NCBI GenBank assembly: GCA_034002905.1
Contig: JAVEZQ010000004.1
Coordinates: 62,001 to 126,000 of the forward strand
Source of the DNA: UBA8914 sp034002905
Lineage (GTDB): Bacteria; Pseudomonadota; Alphaproteobacteria; UBA9219
Length of the DNA stretch: 64,000 nucleotides
Direction: 5' to 3'
Shown here: in pieces, positions 41,681 through 49,937 of the stretch
Position numbering within the stretch: the stretch's first letter is position 1
Layout of the letters: every line of letters starts with the position of its first letter
The notes under the pieces: model-generated
Told to the model about the DNA's origin: nothing
Database searches by the model: none
Seen by the model: only the letters and a program-made list of their open reading frames with translations
Position numbers and translations under genes: made by a program

Positions 41681-43256
41681 GCTGCCGTAGCTCAGGGGTA
41701 GAGCACGTCCTTGGTAAGGACGGGGTCGTAGGTTCAATTCCTATCGGCAGCACCATAATTGAGTTGTCGGCACTCAAGAGCCGAAAAAACCTGAAAGGAC
41801 GGGAGGTTAGCGCGGTTCTAAACCCCTCGTTTTTGCGGTATCTGAGCTTTTCGTCAAAAGCGAGTTTTAGGACTGTTTTTTGAGCTATAAGATCGCCGGA
41901 AACCCAGAGTTTCTGCGGATTTTCGAGGAAATTGAGTGAGGTTCTAAAAGTTTCTTGGAAACTCCCTCTTGATTGAATCCCACGCTCGATTTTTTCCCTT
42001 AGAATGATCTTTTGGGCGTCTATTTCTTCAACCCGCTTCTCATAGGCGCGGACAAGGCTTGAGCTTTCTGCCTCAATGAGCCTGTCCAGCATTTGGGCTT
42101 CCTTCTTATCCAGCTCTTGAAGCTGCTTTTGAAGCACTTGGGTAGATTCCTGCTCTGACAAGCTTTCCTTCTCCCACGTCTGCCGGAGCATGGCCTTAAA
42201 CATGACAAAGAGCTGCTTGGTCGGGCGCATGTTATTCAGGAGGTGTTCAAAATCCTCTTCCATGCGATTTTTAGGGATGGACTTACAACGTAAAGGACAG
42301 CCCTTTGTTGTGCAGAAATAGTAATGATAGTGCCCGCCGTGCCCCTTGGGGATTGAAGCGGTCATAGGCCGTCCGCAATGATCGCACAGAACGAAACCCC
42401 GAAGAGGAAATGAGCCGTCAAGACCTGTTCGCCTTCCGGCTTTAACATTTCCATCAAGGCGATCCTGTATTTTTTGCCACGTTTCAAAGCTTATCAAAGG
42501 ATCGTGTTTGGCCTTCCGGTAGTGAATGCCCCAGTTTGGCAAATGAATGTATCCAGCGTAAGCAACACGTCGCAGTAAGTTCTCGACGTTTTGAAGATGA
42601 AACTCTCTATTCCTGTTTCTTGGAACGATGGGATGGCTTTCCATGAAACGTTGAACGTCAACCTTGTTTTCAAAGCGGCCACAGGCAAAACTTTCAAGCG
42701 CCTCTTTGACAATGGAGGCCAACGGCTCGTCCTTGACAATCATTTTGCCGTGCCCCTCTACCGTTTGATACCGATACCCGATGAAGGGGGCCAATACCCA
42801 GTAGCCATTCATGGCGCGGGCACGCATTCTGTTTTTGACTTGCTCGGCGTTCTTCTGCCGTTGATGTTGAGAAACGCTGGCGAGTAGATTTTCAACAAGA
42901 AGGCTATCCGAATCTTCCCCGAACTCTATCGAAGGCGATTCAAGTTTTCCCCCAGCTTGTGCGATTTCAGAACGCAATTCCAAATGTGCTTCAAGGCCGC
43001 GTGCAAGACGGCTTATGTCGTCAATGATAACGACGCATGATTCCTGTTTTTGTGTTCTTAGGAAGCGAAGCATAGATTGCATTCCTGGACGGTTTATCAT
43101 CCCGCCCGAAACGCCTTCGTCCTGAAAGATTTGTATTACGTCGTAATTTTTGAACTTCGCATATTCTCTGCACCTCGTTTCCTGCGACCCCAGCCCATGT
43201 CCTTCTTTGACTTGTTTCGGACTGGAGACGCGGCAGTAAACGATGGCAGAGGTCAT
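41466..43256 (-). CDS. Large serine recombinase (integrase)
   Basis: This protein integrates or excises the element. Residues 1-145 form the resolvase catalytic domain, with nucleophile Ser11 in YCRVSSPKQ, EGVSGGMINRPGM, and DDISRLARGL with the active-site arginines. A recombinase DNA-binding domain (about 160-280) and a zinc ribbon follow (CDHCGRPM near 297 and CTTKGCPLRC near 320), then a coiled coil (about 345-430). The last 96 codons are antisense to tRNA-Thr and to chromosomal DNA, so element-encoded protein is only about 500 residues; the rest is an accident of integration. It overlaps the upstream resolvase-like gene as ATGA. Whether the tail is translated is unknown. Confidence 0.92.
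   Translation of the reverse strand: MTSAIVYCRVSSPKQVKEGHGLGSQETRCREYAKFKNYDVIQIFQDEGVSGGMINRPGMQSMLRFLRTQKQESCVVIIDDISRLARGLEAHLELRSEIAQAGGKLESPSIEFGEDSDSLLVENLLASVSQHQRQKNAEQVKNRMRARAMNGYWVLAPFIGYRYQTVEGHGKMIVKDEPLASIVKEALESFACGRFENKVDVQRFMESHPIVPRNRNREFHLQNVENLLRRVAYAGYIHLPNWGIHYRKAKHDPLISFETWQKIQDRLDGNVKAGRRTGLDGSFPLRGFVLCDHCGRPMTASIPKGHGGHYHYYFCTTKGCPLRCKSIPKNRMEEDFEHLLNNMRPTKQLFVMFKAMLRQTWEKESLSEQESTQVLQKQLQELDKKEAQMLDRLIEAESSSLVRAYEKRVEEIDAQKIILREKIERGIQSRGSFQETFRTSLNFLENPQKLWVSGDLIAQKTVLKLAFDEKLRYRKNEGFRTALTSRPFRFFRLLSADNSIMVLPIGIEPTTPSLPRTCSTPELRQHISFAAHPQVTLRRGLSLSGPWAARSRRTCVKAVFAIISALVQAKLWPFATLRRRTRRSPKPQGISRPKRQ
41681..41755 (+). tRNA. tRNA-Thr (anticodon GGT)
   Basis: A 75-base cloverleaf: acceptor stem GCTGCCG/CGGCAGC, D-arm with GCTCAGGGGTAGAGC, anticodon stem CGTCC/GGACG around loop TTGGTAA (anticodon GGT at 41713-41715), T-arm with GGTTCAATTCC, discriminator A and encoded CCA (41753-41755). 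Codons read are ACC and ACT. The mobile element begins at its 3' end, so the tRNA most likely holds or borders the attachment site. Confidence 0.97.
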
Positions 43257-43669
43257 AATGCTTCCATCTGCGTGGCTAAGTTTGTTGTAAGGCGGATGGT
43301 CGTTTCTATGGGAATATGTTTGTGCTGCGCGTCATGTTGATTGACGATAATCAACGTTGCTCCGGCGTCAGAAATTTTCTCTTTCAGTCGGAGAAAGACA
43401 TTCAGATTTCGTGCCAATCTACTCGGATCGCTAACGATAACGGCAGACGGTTTGGGAAGTTCCCGAAGCAGCATGAAAAGGTAATCAAGCCCAGGGCGGT
43501 TCTCCGAGCTACCGGAGATCCCAAGATCGGTTATCGTTTCTAAGACGTTGTCTTTTTCCGCGTCAGCAAACAGGCGACACAATTTGTCCTGCTGCTGTAT
43601 TGAATCTGGAACGCCTTGGCCTTGCTGATAAGCCGCACAGCGGCAATAAATGAATGCGTTGTATCTCAT
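43253..43669 (-). CDS. Resolvase-domain protein lacking the catalytic serine
   Basis: This 138-residue protein consists of a serine-recombinase N-terminal domain only. It aligns well with the neighbour: IYCRCAAYQQ (neighbour YCRVSSPKQ), DLGISGSSENRPGLDYLFMLL, and SDPSRLARNLNVFLRLKEKI. The nucleophile position is Ala12 instead of Ser, so it cannot cut DNA, whereas the DPSRLARNL arginines are kept. No DNA-binding domain follows. It is translated just ahead of the active recombinase (ATGA overlap), so the two proteins are made together. It may form mixed dimers that regulate recombination; this is inference. Confidence 0.85.
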   Translation of the reverse strand: MRYNAFIYCRCAAYQQGQGVPDSIQQQDKLCRLFADAEKDNVLETITDLGISGSSENRPGLDYLFMLLRELPKPSAVIVSDPSRLARNLNVFLRLKEKISDAGATLIIVNQHDAQHKHIPIETTIRLTTNLATQMEAL

Positions 43670-43717
43670 TTCACCTCCAAAAGTAACTCGCCATTATAGC
43701 AAAATGTGCGGCAAAAA

Positions 43718-43900
43718 TCACGGGTCAAGTAGTTGTTTCTGCACATTATTTTCAATTCTAAGGGGGTCACGGCCAAACGCTTGATCTACAAAATGTTGGG
43801 CTATTTTCCAAAGCGCCATCGTCACTTCGTCCTTCTCTTCATCCGTCATGTTGAACCCGTCCATATAGGGGCGAAACTCTTCAAGATCAGGAAGGCTCAT
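43718..43900 (-). CDS. Small hypothetical protein after the terminase
   Basis: This 60-residue acidic helical protein (MSLPDLEEFRPYMDGFNM, then EEKDEVTMALWKIAQHFVDQAFGRDPLR) overlaps the terminase stop as ATGA, which supports its reality. In lambda-like phages a small head-joining protein stands at this place, but the sequence does not resemble gpW. Comparable small genes often lie beside serine recombinases in Alphaproteobacteria; I recall the type but can assign no role. Forty-eight bases separate it from the resolvase-domain gene. Confidence 0.65.
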   Translation of the reverse strand: MSLPDLEEFRPYMDGFNMTDEEKDEVTMALWKIAQHFVDQAFGRDPLRIENNVQKQLLDP

Positions 43901-45810
43901 ACGTAGCTGCTCCTTATCGTGCGGCGCTGGGGCGCGGCTGTGGGTTTTGTGGAAGGAGCGGCGTCTGTCTCGGCAGGCAAGGCCTCCTGCGTTATGCCAA
44001 CGGCTTTTTCAAGCTTCAGCCAAATAACTTCGGTGAAACGGTCGATCCCGACGCTTGCGGCGGCGGCGCGGGCATACACGCGGCAATCGAGGGCTTCATT
44101 GCGTTCGCGCTCTTTGTGCCACTCGCGGTGAGGGAAGCCCCGTTTGTTTTTGATCGTCACAAGCCGCTCGGCGGTAAGCTGCTTAAAATACTCCTCGCCG
44201 TACTTGGGGAAGTGGCAGTACCCAGGAGGAAAGCCTGCGCCTTCCTCTTTCTGTTCGTCGGTCGGCGCATCTTTGCGAAGGCATCCGTAGATTTCGGATT
44301 TGCAAAAGGATGAGCCGACGGGCCAAACGAGAAGGCCGCGACGTTTGCGCTTGCCCCGTATCGTCACATCCATCGGGCTGGGCGCTCCCAGCGCCGCGCC
44401 AAGGCGATCCATGCCTTTGACGGCTATAACCCTATCGCCGGACTGCTTGCGTACCCAGTCGTAAACCTCCTGCGTTGCATACCCTGTGTCGATGGCCATC
44501 TTGAGGATGGCAAGGTTCACGCCGCTTTCGTGGCTGAAGCTCTCGGCCAGAATATCGTCAAGCGCCTGCCAGACTTCCGGCTTGGCCGGATCGCCTTGCA
44601 AAACCCGATAATCCACCGACCAACATTCGCGGTCGCGGCCCCATGCCACGATTTCAAGCTCAAGGCGGTCTTTCTGCACGTCAACGCCCGCCGTAAGAAA
44701 CAAGCCGCCCATCGGCACGACGCAAATGCGGTAATCCTCGCGCCGTTCGTAGAGGCGATGCCATTCAGGGGCTTCGCCTTTCTCAACGTAGGTTTCGCCA
44801 AGCTCCGTGTTCCTGAATGATTTGATCGAAGCGTCCGAACCTTGCGCGTCGAGCCATGACCGCGCAATTTCCGCCCAGCTACGCCAGCCCAGCGGTGAAT
44901 ACAAACTGGAAATATGAAAGCCTGCCGTGCGTCCGTCGCTTTCGGCATGGGCTTGCCAATAGCCGTTCGCAAGCAATTCGGTTTTGTGATGCTCTTCAAA
45001 AAGCCGTGAGCAATGTTCGCATTCATAGGCCGCTTTCTCCGGTTGATTGTGCGGCCATTTGAGTTGCGGAAACTTGAGCCATTGGAAGGTTCCGCAGAGC
45101 GGACACGGCAGCATAAAGCGGCGTTGATCGCTGATTTCATATTCTCGCTCGATACGCGACAGGCCTTTAATCGTCGGCGTCGAGACCATGTAAATCTTGC
45201 GCCGCGCAAAAGTGCGCGTTCGCGCTTCGGCAAGGGCAATCGGGTCGCCTTCACCTTCCACGTCCCCAGGATAGGCATCGACTTCATCCAAAAACAAAAA
45301 TCGCACGGGCATGGATCGCAACCCCGCCGCGCTGTTCGCGCCAGCGAGAACAAGAATGCCGCCTGGAAACTCTTTCGTGAGAACCGTGTTGCCGGAATCT
45401 TTGGATCGCGCTGGCTTGACCAGTTCCCGCAGCACGGGGCTTTCTTCGATAAGCGGGTCGATGCGCTGTTTGGAATTGCGCTTGGCCGTATCTACGGTCG
45501 GGTTGACACTAAGCGTCGGCCCTGGCGTATGGTGAATGATATAGCCGAGCCAGTTGTTGCCGCATTCTGTTCCCCCAACTTGTGCCCCTTTCATAAAGAC
45601 GACCCGCTCAATAGGCGAGCTGGCCGAAAGGCAGTCCATCGGTTCGCGCAAATACGGCGTCCGGCTTGTGCGCCACGGCCCAGGCTCGGAGGCCGCTTTG
45701 CCGGAAAGAAAGCGGTTTTCATCCGCCCACTCCGAGACCAACAAAACGGGGTCTGGCTTCAGTCCTTCCAAATAGGAAAGGATGAAAGCAACTTCTTGCG
45801 GATCGTTCAT
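43897..45810 (-). CDS. Phage terminase large subunit (gpA family)
   Basis: The large terminase packages DNA into proheads with an N-terminal ATPase and a C-terminal nuclease. The 637-residue protein matches the GpA family: a Walker-A-like loop FMKGAQVGGTE (residues 73-82), a Walker B FLFLDEVDAYPGD near residue 171, a coupling motif VSTPTIKGLSRIE, a CPLCGTFQWLKFP zinc-like segment with CEHC, and nuclease motif TAGVDVQKDRLELEIVAWGRD. It is complete in length. Upstream is the small-terminase candidate, five bases away. Downstream stands not a portal gene but the integration module. Confidence 0.93.
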   Translation of the reverse strand: MNDPQEVAFILSYLEGLKPDPVLLVSEWADENRFLSGKAASEPGPWRTSRTPYLREPMDCLSASSPIERVVFMKGAQVGGTECGNNWLGYIIHHTPGPTLSVNPTVDTAKRNSKQRIDPLIEESPVLRELVKPARSKDSGNTVLTKEFPGGILVLAGANSAAGLRSMPVRFLFLDEVDAYPGDVEGEGDPIALAEARTRTFARRKIYMVSTPTIKGLSRIEREYEISDQRRFMLPCPLCGTFQWLKFPQLKWPHNQPEKAAYECEHCSRLFEEHHKTELLANGYWQAHAESDGRTAGFHISSLYSPLGWRSWAEIARSWLDAQGSDASIKSFRNTELGETYVEKGEAPEWHRLYERREDYRICVVPMGGLFLTAGVDVQKDRLELEIVAWGRDRECWSVDYRVLQGDPAKPEVWQALDDILAESFSHESGVNLAILKMAIDTGYATQEVYDWVRKQSGDRVIAVKGMDRLGAALGAPSPMDVTIRGKRKRRGLLVWPVGSSFCKSEIYGCLRKDAPTDEQKEEGAGFPPGYCHFPKYGEEYFKQLTAERLVTIKNKRGFPHREWHKERERNEALDCRVYARAAAASVGIDRFTEVIWLKLEKAVGITQEALPAETDAAPSTKPTAAPQRRTIRSSYV

Positions 45811-45814
45811 CGTG

Positions 45815-46354
45815 TCAGAGATTTTCGGGGTCGGATTTTGAGAACTCTTCCAACACGCGGGAAAGCTCTTCGCTTAAAAGCTGGTTGACCTTGAGGCGGT
45901 CGCTTTCCGCCGCAACGATAGCGTCGATCCGGTTGGGAATGCCCAAAAGCTGATCGCGCAGTTGTCGCGCAAGGTTGAACCAACGGACGGTTACTTTTTC
46001 CAAGGGGACGAGCCGTCCGGCTTTTTCCTCGTATTCCATTTTCCGAAGCCTTGCGACGTACAATTCGCGGATGGCGCGGCTTTGGATGTAGGTCGGCCCT
46101 TCGGCGGATGATGCGGCGGGAGCGGCTTCTTCTGTTTTGGTTTTGGGCTTCGCTTGAGGGGCTGGTTGTTGCGCCTCTTTCTGCGCTTCCACTTGTCCAG
46201 GATCACTATTTCGTTCCCATTGAAGATCGGCCTTGGCGGGATCAATCTTGCCGTCTTCGTCTCTGGTAATCCGGCCACTTTGAACGGCCTTCATGACCGC
46301 GCTTTTTGAACACCCCCTGTGCGCGGCATAAGCTCGGATTGACAGGCCCATCAT
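45815..46354 (-). CDS. Putative terminase small subunit
   Basis: This 179-residue protein has an N-terminal helix-turn-helix of the Nu1/DUF1441 type (SIRAYAAHRGCSKSAVMKAVQSGRI, residues 4-28). A proline/alanine/lysine linker (about 50-85) and a C-terminal helical region follow (LYVARLRKMEYEEKAGRLVPLEKVTVRWFNLARQLRDQLLGIPNRI), a segment seen in phage small terminases for oligomerisation and contact with the large subunit. Its place five bases before the large subunit agrees. DNA recognition at pac/cos is the expected role. Confidence 0.8.
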   Translation of the reverse strand: MMGLSIRAYAAHRGCSKSAVMKAVQSGRITRDEDGKIDPAKADLQWERNSDPGQVEAQKEAQQPAPQAKPKTKTEEAAPAASSAEGPTYIQSRAIRELYVARLRKMEYEEKAGRLVPLEKVTVRWFNLARQLRDQLLGIPNRIDAIVAAESDRLKVNQLLSEELSRVLEEFSKSDPENL

Positions 46355-46364
46355 TCATTTTGTC

Positions 46365-47030
46365 TTAGCTGCGATGCAGGTTGTTGTAGTCGAGAATCCA
46401 TCCGGCAAACTCGCCAAAGCGGAAGAACGGAACGGCTTCGTCTCCCAGAATGGCCGGATCAATCGGGCGCTGCACGCCGCTCAAGCTTAGTTCTTTTTCG
46501 ATAATCTCCTGCGGATGAACGCCAGCCGCAATCTTGTGAGAAAGCGCAATGCGGGAAAGGATGGTCGCGGGATAGCCCTGCACGGCCTCACATTTATCGA
46601 CCACGAGGATTGCGCCGCCTGGACGCAGATTTTCTTTGAGCCGATCAAGAAACCGTTCTCGTTCGCTCGGCGGAAAGAACATGAGAACCAAAAAGCAAAT
46701 GGCCAGATCGAACGGCTGATAAGGAAACGTCAGAGCGTTCGTGATCGCCAAAGAACCAGGGCCATCATAGAGCGCGGCCATCTCCGCGCTTTCTTCAATG
46801 GCGACAAGTTCGGCACCGCGAGAGTCCAGCGTTGTTTGCAAGGCGCGGCCAATGTTGCCCGTGGAAGCCCCGATGTCATAAACAAGGCCGCCTTGCGGGA
46901 TGTAATGCCGCCCGATATAGGAAACGGCAGAAGTCAGAAGATCGTACCAAGGCAATTGTTCGCGCACATGGTGGTCGAACCCTTCGGCAACGTCCTGATT
47001 GGCAAACGTCCATTCTTGCGGGATCTGCAT
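46365..47030 (-). CDS. Class I SAM-dependent methyltransferase
   Basis: This 221-residue protein has the SAM-binding motif I VYDIGASTGNIGRAL near residue 43, an acidic motif II AIEES, motif IV DLAICFLVLMFFPP, and motif V LRPGGAILVVDK near residue 135. A C-terminal FFRFGEFAGWILDY resembles the end of CmoA/TrmR-like enzymes. The start at 47030 has a GGAGG ribosome site; eight codons upstream are an optional extension. The substrate may be DNA, tRNA, protein or a small molecule. It lies within the packaging block between ParB/HAD genes and the small terminase, ten bases from the latter. Confidence 0.83.
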   Translation of the reverse strand: MQIPQEWTFANQDVAEGFDHHVREQLPWYDLLTSAVSYIGRHYIPQGGLVYDIGASTGNIGRALQTTLDSRGAELVAIEESAEMAALYDGPGSLAITNALTFPYQPFDLAICFLVLMFFPPSERERFLDRLKENLRPGGAILVVDKCEAVQGYPATILSRIALSHKIAAGVHPQEIIEKELSLSGVQRPIDPAILGDEAVPFFRFGEFAGWILDYNNLHRS

Positions 47031-47069
47031 GGCAGAGCCTCCTTTCTCATTCAACGATGTTGGGGGAGA

Positions 47070-47489
47070 TCAGTCTTTGGGCTGAAAAGTCTCAAGCACC
47101 GTGTCCCGTGTCAGGGCGACGATGCCGAGTTTTTCATACATGGCGCGTGTCGAAGGGTTGCTTTCGATGGCAACATAGCTTTCAGGGTTCGCGCCGTATT
47201 TGGGGAAGATGTATTTTTCGAGGATTTTCTTTTTGCAAGAAGGCGGCGTCAGAAACCACTCGTTGAAATAAGCGTCCTGCGGCAACCATCCCGTCTTGTA
47301 TCGGATGCTTTGAAGGGTTCGGTCTTTATGAAGTTTGGGCCGCGCCGTTATCAAAATAACGGTTCTGTCTTTGATGCGGCTCAGAAGATCAGACGAATAA
47401 CGTTCATTGTCGATTTGACGAGCAAAGGGTTTGATCTTCTCTTGGCTGTTAGAAACCAACGTGTAATTCAGGTCTAAAAGAATAATCAT
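47070..47489 (-). CDS. HAD-like phosphatase domain protein
   Basis: This 139-residue protein shows the start of a HAD fold: LLDLNYTLVSN (residues 4-14; D-x-N-x-T in place of DxDxT), then VILITARP near residue 45, as motif II, a basic helix (KKKILEKYIFPKYG), and a strand with AIESNPSTRAMYEKLGI at the motif IV position. The second aspartate of motif I is Asn, which weakens the case for phosphatase catalysis. No cap domain is present. It overlaps the ParB-methyltransferase fusion by four bases, so they are translated together. Role unknown. Confidence 0.72.
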   Translation of the reverse strand: MIILLDLNYTLVSNSQEKIKPFARQIDNERYSSDLLSRIKDRTVILITARPKLHKDRTLQSIRYKTGWLPQDAYFNEWFLTPPSCKKKILEKYIFPKYGANPESYVAIESNPSTRAMYEKLGIVALTRDTVLETFQPKD

Positions 47490-48988
47490 AGCTTCATACC
47501 AAGCCGTTTTTCATAAGAGGCGATGGCTTCATCGACCAGCCCCATACGGCTCCCATCAGGATACGGTAAATCAAACTCAAAAGCGATAGCTGCTTTTAAT
47601 TGCGTCGGATTTATCGGCTTCGGGGTCGCGCAAATGGCCGTCACGTTATGCGCCCGATCCTCCACCTGCACCCGCTCAAAGAAAGGCTGGAACAGTTCAT
47701 AGAACTCTTTCTGCGAATGGTACTTTTGAACCTTCGGCTTGGATTGAAAGTCGCCCAGAGAAACGCCGTCTTCATAGTCCAAACGGAACAGGCATTCTTT
47801 CAGGCGACGCTCCGAGATTTGATTGCATCCGGCGAGGTTCTTCCAATTGGCATGAGACCGCGCCGAGGCCGCAGCATAAAGCCGTGTCTTGGGGCCGCAC
47901 AGGGCTGCGCACAAACAGGCGATATGCTCCCGATCCTCTTTGAACGGCACGCTGTTCAAGACCGAGGAAATGAAAACGGAGTCATATTTCACGCCTGCTG
48001 CCACGTCCGCCAGAAAGCTCCGCGCCACACGCAGACTTTCGGCCCTGTCGATTTCATCCTTTTCCCCGATCCGAAAAGGCTCAAATGGCGTAACACGCAC
48101 ACCGATGGATCGCAGGATTTTCGTTTCAGTCAAATGCCCAGCGCCAAAGTCCACAACGGACGTTCCGTAAAGGCTCTTCCATTGTTTGGCATTCTCCGGC
48201 GTTGTCACGTCATATTCTTTGACGATGCTTTTCCGATAATGGGCGAAGATAAAACCCCAGCCAAGCGTTTCCCGAACGCGGCGCACGCGCCGGAACGAAT
48301 TGTAACGGAGCAAGTCGGCGTAACGGGTGTGAATATCAAAATCCATGCTCAAGAAGTTCAGCATGGCGCTTGCAAGCTCGGCCTGCGCGTCCGTGATCCA
48401 AACAACGGGGACTTCTTTTTCGCCGCGCTCTGCCGCAAGCTCCACGCGGCCAAGACCGTTGACGATCCGGTAATCTCTTGTAGCCACAACGGGCATTTGA
48501 ATGCTGCGCTTGCGGAGCATCTGTGCGAGGTTGCGTGTATAAGGAACCCACCGCCCTTTGTTTGCTTCAAGGAATGGCGCGAGGGGAATGTTTTCCGCGT
48601 TCAAGCAGGGGTAAATGCTTTCTTGATCCGGCAGTTCGGCAGCAATATCGAAAACGTTGCATTCCTCAAGTGCCAGCTTCAACGTGTCGGGTGCGTCCGA
48701 GTTTTGCATGTCGTTCGTGCCGCGATTGAACGCAATGTTGATCGCCTTGCGTTCTTCCAGCGTCATGCGCGGCACATAGGCCACGGGCACTTGCTTCATC
48801 CCTATGCGCGTTGCAACAAGATGGCGTTGGTGGCCGGAAAGGATTTCCCCGTCTTCGTCGGCGTAAATAGGGAGAAGCCAGCCCAGTTTGCGAAGCGAAA
48901 GCTCGATAACCTTCAGGCGCACAGGATCGGCCTTGCGGGGGTTATAGGCGCTTGGCCGCACGGCGTTGATCGGGAGAAGCTTTATCAT
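47486..48988 (-). CDS. Fusion of two ParB-like domains and a methyltransferase-like domain
   Basis: This 500-residue protein has an unusual order. Residues 1-95 are a ParB/sulfiredoxin-like domain (YNPRKAD, EILSGHQRHLVAT at 48-60). Residues about 140-205 look like a second, degenerate ParB-like unit (MPVVATRDYRIVNGLGRVELAA). Residues about 270-430 show a SAM-methyltransferase-like fold (VVDFGAGHLTETKILRSIG at 278-296, FEPFRIGEKDEIDRA, then DSVFISSVLNSVPFKEDREHI). The motif IV of DNA methylases (DPPY/NPPY) is not seen. It is coupled with the single ParB gene upstream (overlap 48985-48988) and with the HAD gene downstream. Biological role unknown. Confidence 0.72.
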   Translation of the reverse strand: MIKLLPINAVRPSAYNPRKADPVRLKVIELSLRKLGWLLPIYADEDGEILSGHQRHLVATRIGMKQVPVAYVPRMTLEERKAINIAFNRGTNDMQNSDAPDTLKLALEECNVFDIAAELPDQESIYPCLNAENIPLAPFLEANKGRWVPYTRNLAQMLRKRSIQMPVVATRDYRIVNGLGRVELAAERGEKEVPVVWITDAQAELASAMLNFLSMDFDIHTRYADLLRYNSFRRVRRVRETLGWGFIFAHYRKSIVKEYDVTTPENAKQWKSLYGTSVVDFGAGHLTETKILRSIGVRVTPFEPFRIGEKDEIDRAESLRVARSFLADVAAGVKYDSVFISSVLNSVPFKEDREHIACLCAALCGPKTRLYAAASARSHANWKNLAGCNQISERRLKECLFRLDYEDGVSLGDFQSKPKVQKYHSQKEFYELFQPFFERVQVEDRAHNVTAICATPKPINPTQLKAAIAFEFDLPYPDGSRMGLVDEAIASYEKRLGMKL

Positions 48989-49614
48989 ATTTTCAGGCGG
49001 CGCTTGATTTCATTTTTGATGCACTCTTTTTCAAAACCGACTGCCGAGCGGATGGCATCATGCCAACGCAGGTAGTCAGCGCGGGGAATGGGGATGCGGT
49101 AGGAACCAACGACGCATTGCGTGTCGGATTCGTCCTGTATTTCGTCGCTTTTCTCATCATCATCGAAGCCGTCGCTTAAATCGTCTTGCGCTTCGGCTAA
49201 AAGCTGTTCCAATTCGTCTTTTGAAAAACCGATCACGCCCATGTCAAAATCCTTCGACAAAAGGACTTCGACATGTTCACCTAAAAGTTCCTTATCCCAA
49301 GTCGCATTCTCGGCCAGCTTGTTGTCGGCAATGATGTAAGCGCGTTTTTCTTCGTCGGTCAGATTGTCGAGAACGACAACAGGAATCTTTTCAAGGCCGA
49401 CAAGCTTTGCCGCTTCCAGTCGCCCATGCCCAGCGATAACGCCCGCATCCTTATCAACGAGGATCGGCATCACCATGCCGAAGCGGATGAAGCTTGCCGC
49501 AAGCTGACTGATTTGCTCGTCGCTATGAAGGCGCGGATTCTTTTCGTAAGGCTTCAGCTTTTCTGTCGGCCAAAACTCAATGCGTTCAGCCATGCGTGGG
49601 AGTTTTGCGTCCAT
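48985..49614 (-). CDS. ParB-like nuclease domain protein
   Basis: This 209-residue protein has a N-terminal ParB-like domain (KNPRLHSDEQISQLAASFIRFG at 25-46, then GVIAGHGRLEAAKLVGLEKIPVVV at 58-81, the GHGR motif binding nucleotide in CTPase-type ParB). A helical region with IIADNKLAENATWD, an acidic stretch near 150-165 and a basic C-terminus follow. Such proteins are common in phages directly before the terminase genes. The start at 49614 is taken since AGGAGG stands ten bases upstream; the frame is open to 49674 through a repeat region. It begins the packaging operon. Confidence 0.85.
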   Translation of the reverse strand: MDAKLPRMAERIEFWPTEKLKPYEKNPRLHSDEQISQLAASFIRFGMVMPILVDKDAGVIAGHGRLEAAKLVGLEKIPVVVLDNLTDEEKRAYIIADNKLAENATWDKELLGEHVEVLLSKDFDMGVIGFSKDELEQLLAEAQDDLSDGFDDDEKSDEIQDESDTQCVVGSYRIPIPRADYLRWHDAIRSAVGFEKECIKNEIKRRLKI

Positions 49615-49634
49615 AAAGTGCTGTCCTCCTAACT

Positions 49635-49693
49635 GTCCACGAGTGGACAAAAGGACAAGTGTCCACCTGTCCACCTCCGCTCAAGGTGTCCAC
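49635..49693. repeat. Cluster of five GTCCAC repeats upstream of the ParB operon
   Basis: GTCCAC occurs at 49635, 49661, 49669 and 49688, and inverted (GTGGAC) at 49643. The first two form a palindrome GTCCAC-GA-GTGGAC... within TGTCCACGAGTGGACA. They end about 20 bases upstream of the chosen ParB start. They could be operator sites of the late block or binding sites of a ParB protein. Confidence 0.75.
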
Positions 49694-49937
49694 CCTTTTC
49701 TGATTCTGTCGCTAGAAAAGTCCCGCGCTACGCCCGCCCCCTTAGCGTATCGGGCGGGAAGTACCTTTGATAATCAAGAGGTTGCCCGCTTTCCGCCGAG
49801 GGGCGCGAGGGGTGAAAGCCTTTCCAAAATAACAAGGCCTCCTTTGGTCAATCCGCATCGTCGCCAGCCTGCTCGAAGATAAAATGAGGCTGCTTTTCCC
49901 ATCGTCTTTCGTCATTTTGGTAGGAAAAGAAGGGCAC

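Noticed and set aside
43718..43900. Small gene as a lambda gpW head-joining protein
   Set aside because: Position agrees but the sequence lacks any gpW resemblance.
47070..47489. HAD-like gene and the 63796 HAD gene as a paired system
   Set aside because: They differ in motif I (DxN versus DxD) and in layout, so no evidence for paralogy.
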